Origin: Stachybotrys elegans
Lineage: Eukaryota > Ascomycota > Sordariomycetes > Hypocreales > Stachybotryaceae
Length of the DNA: 64,000 bases
Assembly (NCBI GenBank): GCA_020746835.1
Contig: JAGPNK010000009.1
Span: 558,001-622,000, forward strand
Reading direction: 5' to 3'
Below are positions 11,301 through 20,715 of this stretch, piece after piece. The translations under genes and the position numbers were made by a program. The notes under the pieces were generated by a model. The model was not told where the DNA came from, searched no databases, and worked only from the letters and a program-made list of their open reading frames with translations. The stretch's first letter is position 1; every line of letters begins with the position of its first letter.

Positions 11301-14300
11301 AGAGAGAGAGAATATCAGTCGTAGAAAAGGAGGGTGTGCGACAAAAAGGGGGAGCGGGGAGCGGGAGGGGATGAGGCTCAGGCTCTGTGTAACAACAATG
11401 GCAGCAAAACAGCAGCAAAAACAGCGGCAATAAGAACACAGAGCAAGAGAGGCGGGATGTGGATACGTACGGATACTGTTCAAGACATTGGAGGCAACCA
11501 ACATCCAAAACTCCGCAATCTATGCTTGAATCGGACATGCTACGACGGAGATCGGACCTGGAGACACAGCAAAAAACAACCAGGTACTTGGGAAGAGGGA
11601 CAACATTCAGCTCGGAGGAGTCGAAGCGCCCGGTCCTGTCTGTGCAATCCAGTGGACACCCGCTGGTAACTCATCACTTGGTCTGCTCTTCTCGGACAGA
11701 GCTGCATAGACACAAGGCCGCGTGTCTTTTCCCTATTGGTCTTGAGTGAGTGAGGATATCTCTTGCGGCAACTTGGTAGGTGAAATGACTCTTTGTCCGT
11801 CGCAGGGTTACCCCTGCTATATCGAGATAGCGACGGGCTTTGTGCCTTCGAGGTCACTTACACACACAGTAGGTTCCTTTCGTTTCCGAAACACGCTCTG
11901 CGGGCGAGGGAGGGGGGTGGGAGGGCGGCCTTGCAAACCGACGGGAGTTGACTGAGAGAAAAGAGGGCTTTTTCTGTCCAAAAACCGAGACCCGTCTGAC
12001 GTCCCTCGTCCCTCCTTTCACGATCTCTTTTTTCTTTCTAATTTTTTTTTTTCTTTTCTTTTCTTCCTCGTGATTGCCTCGCCCTAGACTCCCGCATGTG
12101 CACGGTAATCCTTGTAAATAAAAGCAATGAGCCGGACTCATTGTCCTCCCACTTCCGCTTTGCCGGCGTGTGGGCGGTGATTTGGCCGCCCAGCGAAAAG
12201 CTGTGGCGCTCCCCCAGCCCTTCTGGGCCAGCCGGTGTGATGATCGACCAGGTATACATGCGCCCTCCAGAAGTCTTTTCTCAAAGGGGAAATTAGTATT
12301 TGATTGGAGCGTGCGGCTTACTTTCAGCTCTGATGATGCCGGGCTCGAATGGCTTGCGGGTGGCTCTGGGCGTGGCGGGTAGGTGAGCCATGGAGGGAGA
12401 GAAAGCAAAGGAGAACAATTAAACTTAACAAAAGCAATGTGAGACATGCATGCGGCATCAGTCTCTCCGGCAGCCAAGACCATAACAGAGCAGGGAATAT
12501 CGAGGGCGTGTGGCGGCGCGACGAGCGATGCAGTCAGAAGCGCGCGGCATGACGAGCAAGACCATGGACTACGGAAGGTGCGGCCCTGCGACAGGCTGGA
12601 GGCAGGACGCAGGACGCAGGACGGAAAGTCCGGCGTAATCCTCCGTCTTCCTTCCGACTCACCTTTTCCTTATCTTTGGCCTCCCTGGTAGCATTCACCT
12701 ATTCACCTCTTGCAGGTGATATATCACTTTCTCTTCATTTTGCGATGCCCTCATCCAGACTGCCAGCGCGCGCGCGCACACACACACACGACAGGCCTCG
12801 CCCAATCCGCCTGCCCCCTACACTCACTCCCCCTCCATCTCAGCCAAGGCAGCCAGGTTGAGTACGCGGTCTGGAGCGGCCAGCGCCGGCAAAGCAGAAT
12901 GGGGCGCAGAGAAAGTCTCAGAAGGGAGAAGGAGGCCTTGCCCTCGTCGCCCTCGCCGAGGGGCCAAGTTTACGAGCAATCTTCCTGGCCCTCCCCCCAT
13001 GACCTTGTCTCATGCAGCCTCTCTCTGATTCTTATGATGTCGGGGTATAAGAGGAGGAAGTCACGTGGTTCTCCTGGGAAACTCCGTGATGCCTTCTTTT
13101 CCCTCCTTCAACATCGGAAGGGCTTTGATGGGAAATGGGGTTGCTTAAAGATTGCAGAGTATTGTGGATAGAAGTTTGGGATTCTTTTCTGCTTAGGCTA
13201 GTCAGACTGTAATTCGTCCGCCGCCGGCTTTGCATCCGAGACGGCAGCTCGCGGCCAGCAGAGCTCAGACCTGCCGTGAACAGCTCTATCCATGAACTGC
13301 AAACACCACAAGCCAGTCCCATTGAGTGCAGTTTAGTTCATCCTCGCTTGACTGCATGCCTCTCGTTGTGAAGTCGTTAGTTAGTTGAAGATGCAATAGT
13401 TCAAAGTGGCTGAACTCAATTCCGGCCGCAACTATGCAAATGCCATAGGATCGTGGTGGCGTGGCGGCAGACTGTAGCAACCTGCAGCGACACAATCGCA
13501 AGTATTCTCTCCTCGACTTGCGAGCAAGATACCCAGCATCGCCAAGGCTACCGACACTCGCCAATCGCATACCCTCTGTACCTCGAGGTGATTCAAGCAT
13601 TGACAGGTAGTTGTAGTCTCCCAGCCCAGCTGCAAGTCCACCAAAGAGGGACATGGTGGCATTCTGCAGAACATCCTTCAGTCACGCTCGCAGCATGGCC
13701 AGGCTACGCCATCGGGCGGCAGCGTTTGTGTGACACGACCGCAAACGGCCTGCTGCAGAGACGCGCTCAACCTCCAGGGCCGCCATGTGCCAGCGTACCA
13801 GCCGCTGCCTGTCATATCCGCATCATGAAACGCCGTGCAACTCCCCCAGCAAAGCACAGCATAAAAAGACTGCAGCAGTGCGGAAGGGCATCCGACCCCC
13901 ATCCATCGCATGCCCACGCCCTGGCCGCGCCCTGGCCACGCCCTACCCACCCGCCGTGAACCCTTGAGGTTGAGAAAACAGACACCCGCCAACGGTTTGC
14001 CGAAATGAGCGACGCGGGGAGACCGGGAGTCGCCGCCGCCGCCGCCCTCTCCTGAGTTCAGTGTCGTAGATCTACCCCAAGACAAGGTAATATCACACAA
14101 GACACTGGCATCTTTTGATACGAAACCGGTCCGGGCCCTATCCCGGTTCAAGACTTTCACGGCTCACGAGGAGTTGAGGGACGTGTGAGGAATGTGCTGA
14201 ATACTGTGCTCAACCAGCCTGGCAATATCATCATGGCACGGAAGGGGCCGTAGGAATTCAAAGCAACGTAGCATTCGCGCGGGCACACTATGCTGCGCGT

Positions 14301-14409
14301 CAATGTGGCACAAGTCTTTCGAGGTAGGGTAACCTCGGCATGTTGGGGATTGGAGAATCATGAGATCAAACGTTCTTTATATTCCAAGCCATGATATCAG
14401 AATTTCGTC
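8317..14409. other. 6.1-kb gene-poor intergenic region
   Basis: No gene is supportable. The sequence holds homopolymer runs (11 G at 9040-9050, 17 G at 10217-10233, 11 T at 12042-12052), A/G-rich tracts near 8810-8880 and many short overlapping open frames on both strands with Arg/Pro/Ser-rich, non-family translations. The first few hundred bases are presumably the 3' UTR of the forkhead gene. It could contain a long noncoding RNA, but I see no direct sign of one. Confidence 0.5.
10217..10233. repeat. Poly-G tract (17 G)
   Basis: Uninterrupted run of 17 G following a GGGGGGAAA lead-in, in noncoding DNA. Such runs are prone to length error in assemblies and can form G-quadruplexes. Confidence 0.85.
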
Positions 14410-16029
14410 CTAGAATTTCCGCTTCTTCTTCGCCGGTCCTGCGGCAGCCTTCTTCTCCAACTCCCGCTTCAGCTCGTCTCGTTTGCGGTCAGCACGCTCT
14501 TGTGATGTCTCCCTCTGCTTCTGCTGTGTAATATCGGGCTCCAGAGGTCGATCTCGTTGACGTCCTCGATCCACGTCTGCTAAAGAGGCATTAGACTCCC
14601 CCCCTGCTTGCTTTCCAATCACACCGAGCTTCTTCGGTGTAGGCAAGGAACTCTTGGTCACATCTCTCTCTGTCGGGGGTTCCGGGGTCTTCGATTTCTG
14701 TCGGGGCGCCGGCGCTGGCTTTCTTCCACCTATCTGGCCAAGACCCCCCTTGCGTTGGGCAGGCTTTGGTATTGGTGGCGGCGAAGAATCGACTGGTATG
14801 GCAGCGGCAATATCGTCGTCTGCTTCAGAAGCCGTTTCAGAATCATTTCCTAAGCCTTGAGTCTTGTCCTTGGGTCGCGAAGCAACCGGCGGCGATGGCT
14901 CCTTAGGCTTCGCAGTTGGTTTCTTGCCAATAGCTCCGAGCCTTGAGGCGGACGTTTTTGATTCAGGCCTTGGCTCAGATGTAGCTGCGATTTTCGTCTT
15001 CAGACTGTCGAGTACGACTGGATCGTCTTCGTCTTCGGTCGAGGCGTCGTCTGGCAGAACAGGCTGCTTCCCTATAGTATGTTTCCGCTTAGAAGAAAGG
15101 TGGGGAGGTGTCGCTTGTACTTGAAAGTCGTCGTCCTCGTCCATTCGCTCCGACTTGTCCTGGGACGGTTCCGGCCTCTTCTCTTCCTCTACCACTTTTG
15201 GTTGCGTCCGGATAGGTACGTGCGAGAGGGTTTTGAAATCGCGCCACCATTCGTCCAACTCGAGAGAGCTTTGAATCTTCATGGTCGTTTGGGCCGGCAC
15301 GCCGCAGCCTCCAAAGATGTCGTGGATGAGATGCGTCACACTGGCCGGCTCGGAATGCTCAGCGTCAACATGGTCCCGCCATCGTCTTTGGTTAAATGGA
15401 GCCAAGCCGGCTATCTTGTCCTCGGCAAGCGACCTTGTGACCTTCTTACCAGAGAGCGCATTAAAGACATGATCTAGCCCTACTCCCACGGCCTCGAGTT
15501 TGTCCAGCAGCTTTGAAAGAACAGCATCCTTCTGCGCCAAAGCCTGAACTAGAGACTCGACCTCCAGGTTTCGAGAGTAATGCGCTTGCGCAAGAGGTAA
15601 TATGAGAGCTGTGGCGATGGCTGATGGGGAGGCTTTCCTCAGGTGAAATGGCCATTTCAAAGGTTCGAGACCTACGAGATGACAGGATACTCGTAAGGTA
15701 AGTCCATCTTCTCCGGCATCCTTAGGCTCTGCAGGGGAAAGGGCGAGGCTGGTTGAATCATGGCCTGGTTGCGAGGGGTCAAGAGCCGAGTGAATGCTGG
15801 TGAGAAATTTGGCCATGTTTTCAGGGGTATCGCTCGGGTCGATGCTTGTGTTTTCGCTCCAGCCACGCATACAGATCCCTTTGCGATCCATAGTCTCTGA
15901 CCAGATGTTGGCCATATCTGTAAGGTTGATAGTGTATGATGCCCCTCGGATATCAATGGACACAAGGAGCACAGGCGTGCCGGGAGAAGAATCTACTGGC
16001 AAGGGATGCCATCGCGGACTGGATGTCAT
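14410..16029 (-). CDS. nej1: XLF/Nej1-like non-homologous end-joining factor
   Basis: Predicted partner of the ligase IV-Lif1 complex in non-homologous end joining in the nucleus. Single exon, 539 residues. The N-terminal head domain (about 1-140) shows the fungal XLF pattern, with LLVSIDIRGASYTINLTDMA and NIWSE near residues 21-45. A helical stalk follows (about 145-200). The remaining 340 residues are polar, charged and probably disordered, as in other filamentous-fungal XLFs, which are much longer than yeast Nej1 or human XLF. The last residues are KKKRKF: a basic cluster ending in Phe, resembling the Ku-binding motif at the XLF C-terminus. The tail also holds a repeated LGxIG(K/G) motif. 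The gene diverges from the photolyase gene across 1.4 kb. I judge family membership from the head domain and the ending; the gene name follows the yeast factor. Confidence 0.82.
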   Translation of the reverse strand: MTSSPRWHPLPVDSSPGTPVLLVSIDIRGASYTINLTDMANIWSETMDRKGICMRGWSENTSIDPSDTPENMAKFLTSIHSALDPSQPGHDSTSLALSPAEPKDAGEDGLTLRVSCHLVGLEPLKWPFHLRKASPSAIATALILPLAQAHYSRNLEVESLVQALAQKDAVLSKLLDKLEAVGVGLDHVFNALSGKKVTRSLAEDKIAGLAPFNQRRWRDHVDAEHSEPASVTHLIHDIFGGCGVPAQTTMKIQSSLELDEWWRDFKTLSHVPIRTQPKVVEEEKRPEPSQDKSERMDEDDDFQVQATPPHLSSKRKHTIGKQPVLPDDASTEDEDDPVVLDSLKTKIAATSEPRPESKTSASRLGAIGKKPTAKPKEPSPPVASRPKDKTQGLGNDSETASEADDDIAAAIPVDSSPPPIPKPAQRKGGLGQIGGRKPAPAPRQKSKTPEPPTERDVTKSSLPTPKKLGVIGKQAGGESNASLADVDRGRQRDRPLEPDITQQKQRETSQERADRKRDELKRELEKKAAAGPAKKKRKF

Positions 16030-17454
16030 TATGGACGCGGTGCTGGGAGAGCAAGCAGCACTTGGGTGCTATATGAAAATAGCAACGCACTTCCGCTCTC
16101 TGTAGCGGTCGGGATAAGAAATTTTCCTCCTTTTCGCGAAAAGCTGATGCCTGTGGTGTACCAGCGCCGTTAGATGTCGTGGAAAGGCAGGGGGCAATCC
16201 GCTTCAGACTATGCCAGAATGTGTTGCCAAGCGCCCAGACAGGATATCTGAATGAGTTGGCTGTAATCTAGTACAATGAAGAGCGCAGAAATTGGCACAG
16301 GGTTCACTCATTCCTCCTTCTTCGTCGAGGAAAATGCGATGGCATGGCTGAACAGTGCCGCCCAACGGTCGCCCAAGCTGAGAGATGAGCCGTATGAGAC
16401 AAGAAAGATACTGCCTGAACAGTGGGATGGTCGGAAGTCTCTCTTTTATGCTTGGATAACGGGAAGAGCTTGCGAGCGTGAGCGGAAGAGGGGGATCGAG
16501 TGAATGAAGTCGCGGTAATGATGATATGATGAGATGGAATTGATTGCTGGAAACGCGTCGCGCAGCTTGATCGCAAACCGGGGCTAGTACTTCGTTCTAC
16601 CTTCAAACACTAATAAGCTCAGGCTACCACAAGGTACCTTGTGGGTTCTTGCAGCTGACTGTGGTGGCCTGAGGTAAGAAGACTTTGTTTGCCTAACAGG
16701 GCTGGAACTGCAGGTGCTTTCTTGCAAGAAATGGTCCTTGCCGATGCAATCAATACCCTGGCATGGTAATTTACAATCAATTGATCACACCACATGAGAC
16801 GGCCTGTGTTCCGCAATCTTGCATGATTCCATACTTTGCAGCTTGAACTTAAATCTCAGCTAAGGTTGCTGGTGGACTGAAGCGCAGGTGTGTACGTCAT
16901 AAGATGTACATCAGTACTACAGTCTGTAGATTAGAGGTATGGAGGTCATTGGAGCTAGGCCTGATATCCCAGGAAGAAAATGAAGCTGAACATACAACTA
17001 CCTAGGTACCTTCCGGATACAAGGTGCCTACTAGGTACAGGTATTACTGCCCGGCAGCTTAGTTGACAGAAAGCAACACAAGGTCTCATAATCCCGTCTC
17101 TCCATTGGGCGCTTCCCTCCCGCCCTGTTCCTGACTGCGACGGCAGCACTGTGTTCCGTCCAAGCCACCAAATCGCAGGATCTGCCCTTTAGCGCCTATT
17201 CTCCGATCTCCATTGTGGCCATGATGCCCGCTGGATCGGCACCTTCGTCGCCCTTGACACCAGCTTGTTCGGTATTGCTGGCAGAGGCTAAGCTGCCACC
17301 CGCGCTGGCGTTAGCCATGCCTTTTTGCGTCCGGCTGTCCGGCGCATGGCCTGTCGCACGTCAGGGCCTAGGAGGTACCTACGAGCTCTTGCCTGGGTGA
17401 GGCCTTCGCACCTGTTCTCACCTGTCCTTCCACCCACTTCACATATGTGATTCC
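16030..17454. other. Divergent intergenic region between XLF and photolyase
   Basis: About 1.4 kb with no supportable gene. It must contain both 5' leaders and promoters. Pieces such as CTAGGTACC recur (for example near 17001 and 17030), but I cannot assign a regulatory site with confidence. Confidence 0.5.
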
Positions 17455-19406
17455 ATGATTGTCGCGCACCAAATATTGAGACGCGCACCATCAATCTCCC
17501 CACGAATTGCTCATCCTAGCTTCTTCTTGTCCAACACTCGAGCCCCCTACGCTATCGTCCTATCTGCAAGATTCCACGTCATGCCTGCCAAGAGAACCAA
17601 GCGCAAGTCCCCGGCATCCCCAGAGACAAGCAATGGCAAGAAACCGAAGATACAGAGCGATTCCGGCGGCCTTCGCCAACCGCACCCTCTCGCCCACGAG
17701 GCTGAGGAAAACGGCATCGTCCTCCGCAAGTACTACCCGCCAGAGATGAGCAACGCTCGCGCTCGCGCCTACAATACCAACGAGCTTCCCCGACCTATGC
17801 AGGACCTGGACTCTGCATTGGATGACACAAAAGAAGCTCGGCGCAAAGTGAAGCCACGAAATGCCGTCGTTCACTGGTTCAAGATGGACCTCCGGACCGA
17901 GGACAACACGGCCCTCTCCAAGGCCAGCGATATGGCCAAGGAGGCTGGTGTTCCTCTCATCTGTCTGTACATCATCAGTCCTCAAGACTTTGAGGCTCAC
18001 CTGACAGCGCCCGTCCGAGTCGACTTCATGCTTAGGACGCTTCGCGTCTTGAAGGATGATCTGGCCAAGCTCGATATTCCGCTCTACGTCGAAACCGTAG
18101 AGAAGCGAAAGAAGATCCCAGATAGGATCCTGGAGCTTATGGAGGAGTGGGGTGCCAATCATCTCTTCGCCAACATTGAGTACGAGGTCGACGAGCTTCG
18201 TCGCGAGGCTCAGATGGTGCGAGATTTGTCAGAAAACGGCAAGTCGTTCCAGGTCTTCCACGACACCTGCGTCGTCCCTCCAGGAGAGCTTCAAAGTGGC
18301 TCTGGCAAGCAGTACGCCGTCTACACCCCCTGGTTCAGAACTTGGGTGGCTCATCTTCACGGGAATGAGCATCTCCTTGACCTCTATCCAGCCCCCAGCA
18401 AGAATCCAGGCACCGCCAAGAAGAATTTCAAGGAGCTCTTCGACTCTGATATCCCAGATACTCCCAAGAATAAGTACCTGACCGACCAAGAAAAAAAGCG
18501 ATACCGTCCGTACTGGCCATGCGGTGAGCATGAAGCAAAAGCCAGGCTCGCCAAATTTTGCGAAGAAAGGATCGGAAAATATCACAGTAACCGAAACATA
18601 CCATCGAATAGCGGAACGTCTTCACTCTCCGTTCATCTCGCAAGTGGTACCATCAGTGCTAGGACATGCGTGCGGACAGCCAGAGACAGGAACAAGACGA
18701 AGAAGCTAGATGGCGGCAACGAGGGTATTCGGGTCTGGATCAGTGAAGTCGCTTGGCGGGACTTCTACAAGCATGTCCTCGTCAACTGGCCCTACGTCTG
18801 GTATGTCACTTACAATGCGTGCCCGCAAACTTGAAAGGTAACTAACGCTATAACCCCAGCATGAACAAGCCATTCAAACCCGAATACTCAAACATCAGTT
18901 GGTCGTACGACAAAGAGCATTTCGCCGCTTGGTGCGAAGGCCGGACAGGCTTCCCCATTGTCGACGCCGCAATACGCCAAATGAACCAGATGGGGTATAT
19001 GCATAATCGCTGCAGAATGATTGTCGCCTCGTTCCTGTCCAAGGATCTCCTCATTGACTGGAGGATGGGTGAGCGATACTTCATGGAGCACCTGATTGAC
19101 GGTGACTTTGCCAGCAACAACGGAGGTTGGGGCTTCAGCGCCAGCGTAGGAGTTGATCCGCAGCCCTACTTTCGCATCTTCAACCCCCTCCTCCAGAGCG
19201 AGAAGTTCGATCCTGACGGCGAGTACATCCGCAAGTGGGTGCCGGAGCTGAAGGACATCGAGGGCAAGGCCATCCACGAACCATACAGCCGAGGCGCTGG
19301 GAGTAAGGCCAAGAAGAACGGATATCCGGAGCCTATCGTAGAGCACAAGGAGTGCAGGGAGCGAGCGTTGAGCGCCTACAAGCAGGGCATCGAAATCGGC
19401 ATGTAG
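17455..19406 (+). CDS. phr1: Class I CPD DNA photolyase
   Basis: Flavoenzyme that uses blue or near-UV light to split cyclobutane pyrimidine dimers. Exons 17455-18800 and 18860-19406 are joined over a 59-nt intron with CTAAC near its 3' end, giving 630 residues. The N-terminal alpha/beta antenna-chromophore domain begins near residue 133 (NAVVHWFKMDLRTEDNTAL), and the FAD-binding helical domain fills the C-terminal half, with GIRVWISEVAWRDFYKHVL, TGFPIVDAAIRQMNQMGYMH, NNGGWGFSASVGVDPQPYF and FNPLLQSEKFDPDGEYIR. The first 42 residues are Arg/Ser-rich without acidic residues and look like a mitochondrial presequence. An in-frame ATG at 17581 (MPAKRTKRKSP) opens a basic, nuclear-localisation-like segment. 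Dual nuclear and mitochondrial targeting is therefore plausible, as known for yeast Phr1. Family assignment is firm; which start is used is inference. Confidence 0.95.
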
Positions 19407-19995
19407 GCCACCGGAAGGGACAATGTGGTATTTATCGGTCATGGTATGTATTATTAGAATAGTCGAAATAGTATCCTTGGTAATAAGATCTCTTGGAAGC
19501 ATGTCTGACCCGTATCTGTACCATGGCAAGCAACTTGACAACCACGGCTTTTTAAAAGGCCATCTCAATCTGCGGCACGGGGACTATCGAGGTAGCCCCA
19601 GAATCCTCGGTTACAGAGCAGTCCGAAGAGGTGGAACCGAGAATCCTTTACCAGCCGGGAAGGGGAGGGAGGGCAGTGTATATGTACGTCACAGGTCACA
19701 GTATCACGTCGAGATGGCTCGGGGATGTTGGGAAATCGTTTTGCGTCGAAAACGAGCCGAACGCCACGAATTGGATTTGCTAGATGCAGCCAACTCTAGA
19801 TTCCACCCATGCCTTCATGCCCGAAACCACAACCCCTGAACCATGGTTGCATATCGCTCCGGGTTTTTCGTTCGTCTTTTTCCTTCAAAAAAAGAAATCT
19901 CGCGAAGTGGCCGAGGAAAGCGCCTCGCCTCGTGAGAGCGTTTCGTGTCGTGATATCCCTTCTACCTCCGCTGCCGCGCCATCCGAATATAATAT
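19407..19995. other. Convergent 3' region between photolyase and RPS21
   Basis: Holds the 3' UTRs of two convergent genes. I see no open frame resembling a protein family and no RNA gene. Confidence 0.55.
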
Positions 19996-20327
19996 TTATC
20001 GCTGGCCGGTCCAGACGTTCTTGAGGAGGCCGTCGCGCTGGGTCAGGCGGTTCATGGCGTCGTCGCTCTCGCCCATGGCGCGGACGAAGCCGCACAGAGC
20101 GTAGACGTGGTTCTCGCCGGGGATGGCGCGGCCGTTCTCGTCGACCTTGGCGATGGAGATCTGGACAGAGCCGTGGTCCTTGGCCTTGATGATGCGGTTG
20201 GTGGCGCTGCACTTGCGGGGGACGTAACTGCAGGAGATCTCGGGTTACTATGGCTCGCGGAGAAAGAAGTGGTGTCGTCAATTAGCAAGACTTACAGGTC
20301 GACGATCTCGCCACGGTCGTTCTCCAT
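19996..20327 (-). CDS. rps21: 40S ribosomal protein S21 (eS21)
   Basis: Small-subunit ribosomal protein of the 40S head/platform region. Two exons on the minus strand: 20327-20296 (32 nt) and 20227-19996, separated by a 68-nt intron (GTAAG...TGCAG); the product is 87 residues, the normal fungal length. It begins [20 protein letters not shown] across the junction, continues [20 protein letters not shown], includes [20 protein letters not shown] and ends NVWTGQR. The pattern of a tiny first coding exon interrupted after about ten codons is common for fungal ribosomal protein genes. It shares a 388-bp promoter region with SLX4. Very confident. Confidence 0.96.
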
Positions 20328-20715
20328 TTTGGCGGTGTTAGGAGGATGTTCTTGACGTGGTCTGGGTGGGTTGTTGAACGTGGTTTGAAGTCGTCGCAGC
20401 GCTTGGTGGGATACAGAAAAGTTCCCTCTAGAATTTGGTGTGGTTCAATAATTTCGTGGGGCGGGGAGGGCTTCTGTAAATCATGTGACATATCACGTGA
20501 CAGCGTGTCCTTCTCGTGGCGCGGGCAGTGGCGTTTTGGATGCTGGCTTATCGAGCGCCTGCTTATCATGTTGAACACGCCCTTGAACCTGTCGGACGGT
20601 GATGAGACCAGGTCTGGCAGTCGCTGCCCTGAGAAAGCTCTCTACACAGGTCTTCCGTCATGAAGCTGCTTTCTTGCAATGCAAATATACCGCCAGCGGC
20701 CGCACAAGTGCCACC
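20328..20715. promoter_or_regulatory. Compact divergent promoter region of RPS21 and SLX4
   Basis: 388 bp separate the two start codons. It contains the near-palindrome CATGTGACATATCACGTGAC (about 20481-20500), with a CACGTG E-box core at 20494-20499. E-box-like elements often occur at fungal housekeeping promoters; which gene it serves is unknown. Part of this stretch is also an open frame continuous with SLX4 (from 20599). Confidence 0.5.

Noticed and set aside
11854..12483. 209-codon minus-strand frame in the 6-kb gene-poor region
   Set aside because: The translation is low-complexity (Pro/Ser/Lys runs such as KKRKKKIRKKKE read from a T-rich tract) and it overlaps several other equally open frames; no family resemblance.
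13453..14160. Overlapping plus-strand (168 codons, 13453-13959) and minus-strand (160 codons, 13678-14160) frames
   Set aside because: They overlap on opposite strands, neither has a recognisable motif, and the sequence there is GC-rich, where long chance frames are expected.
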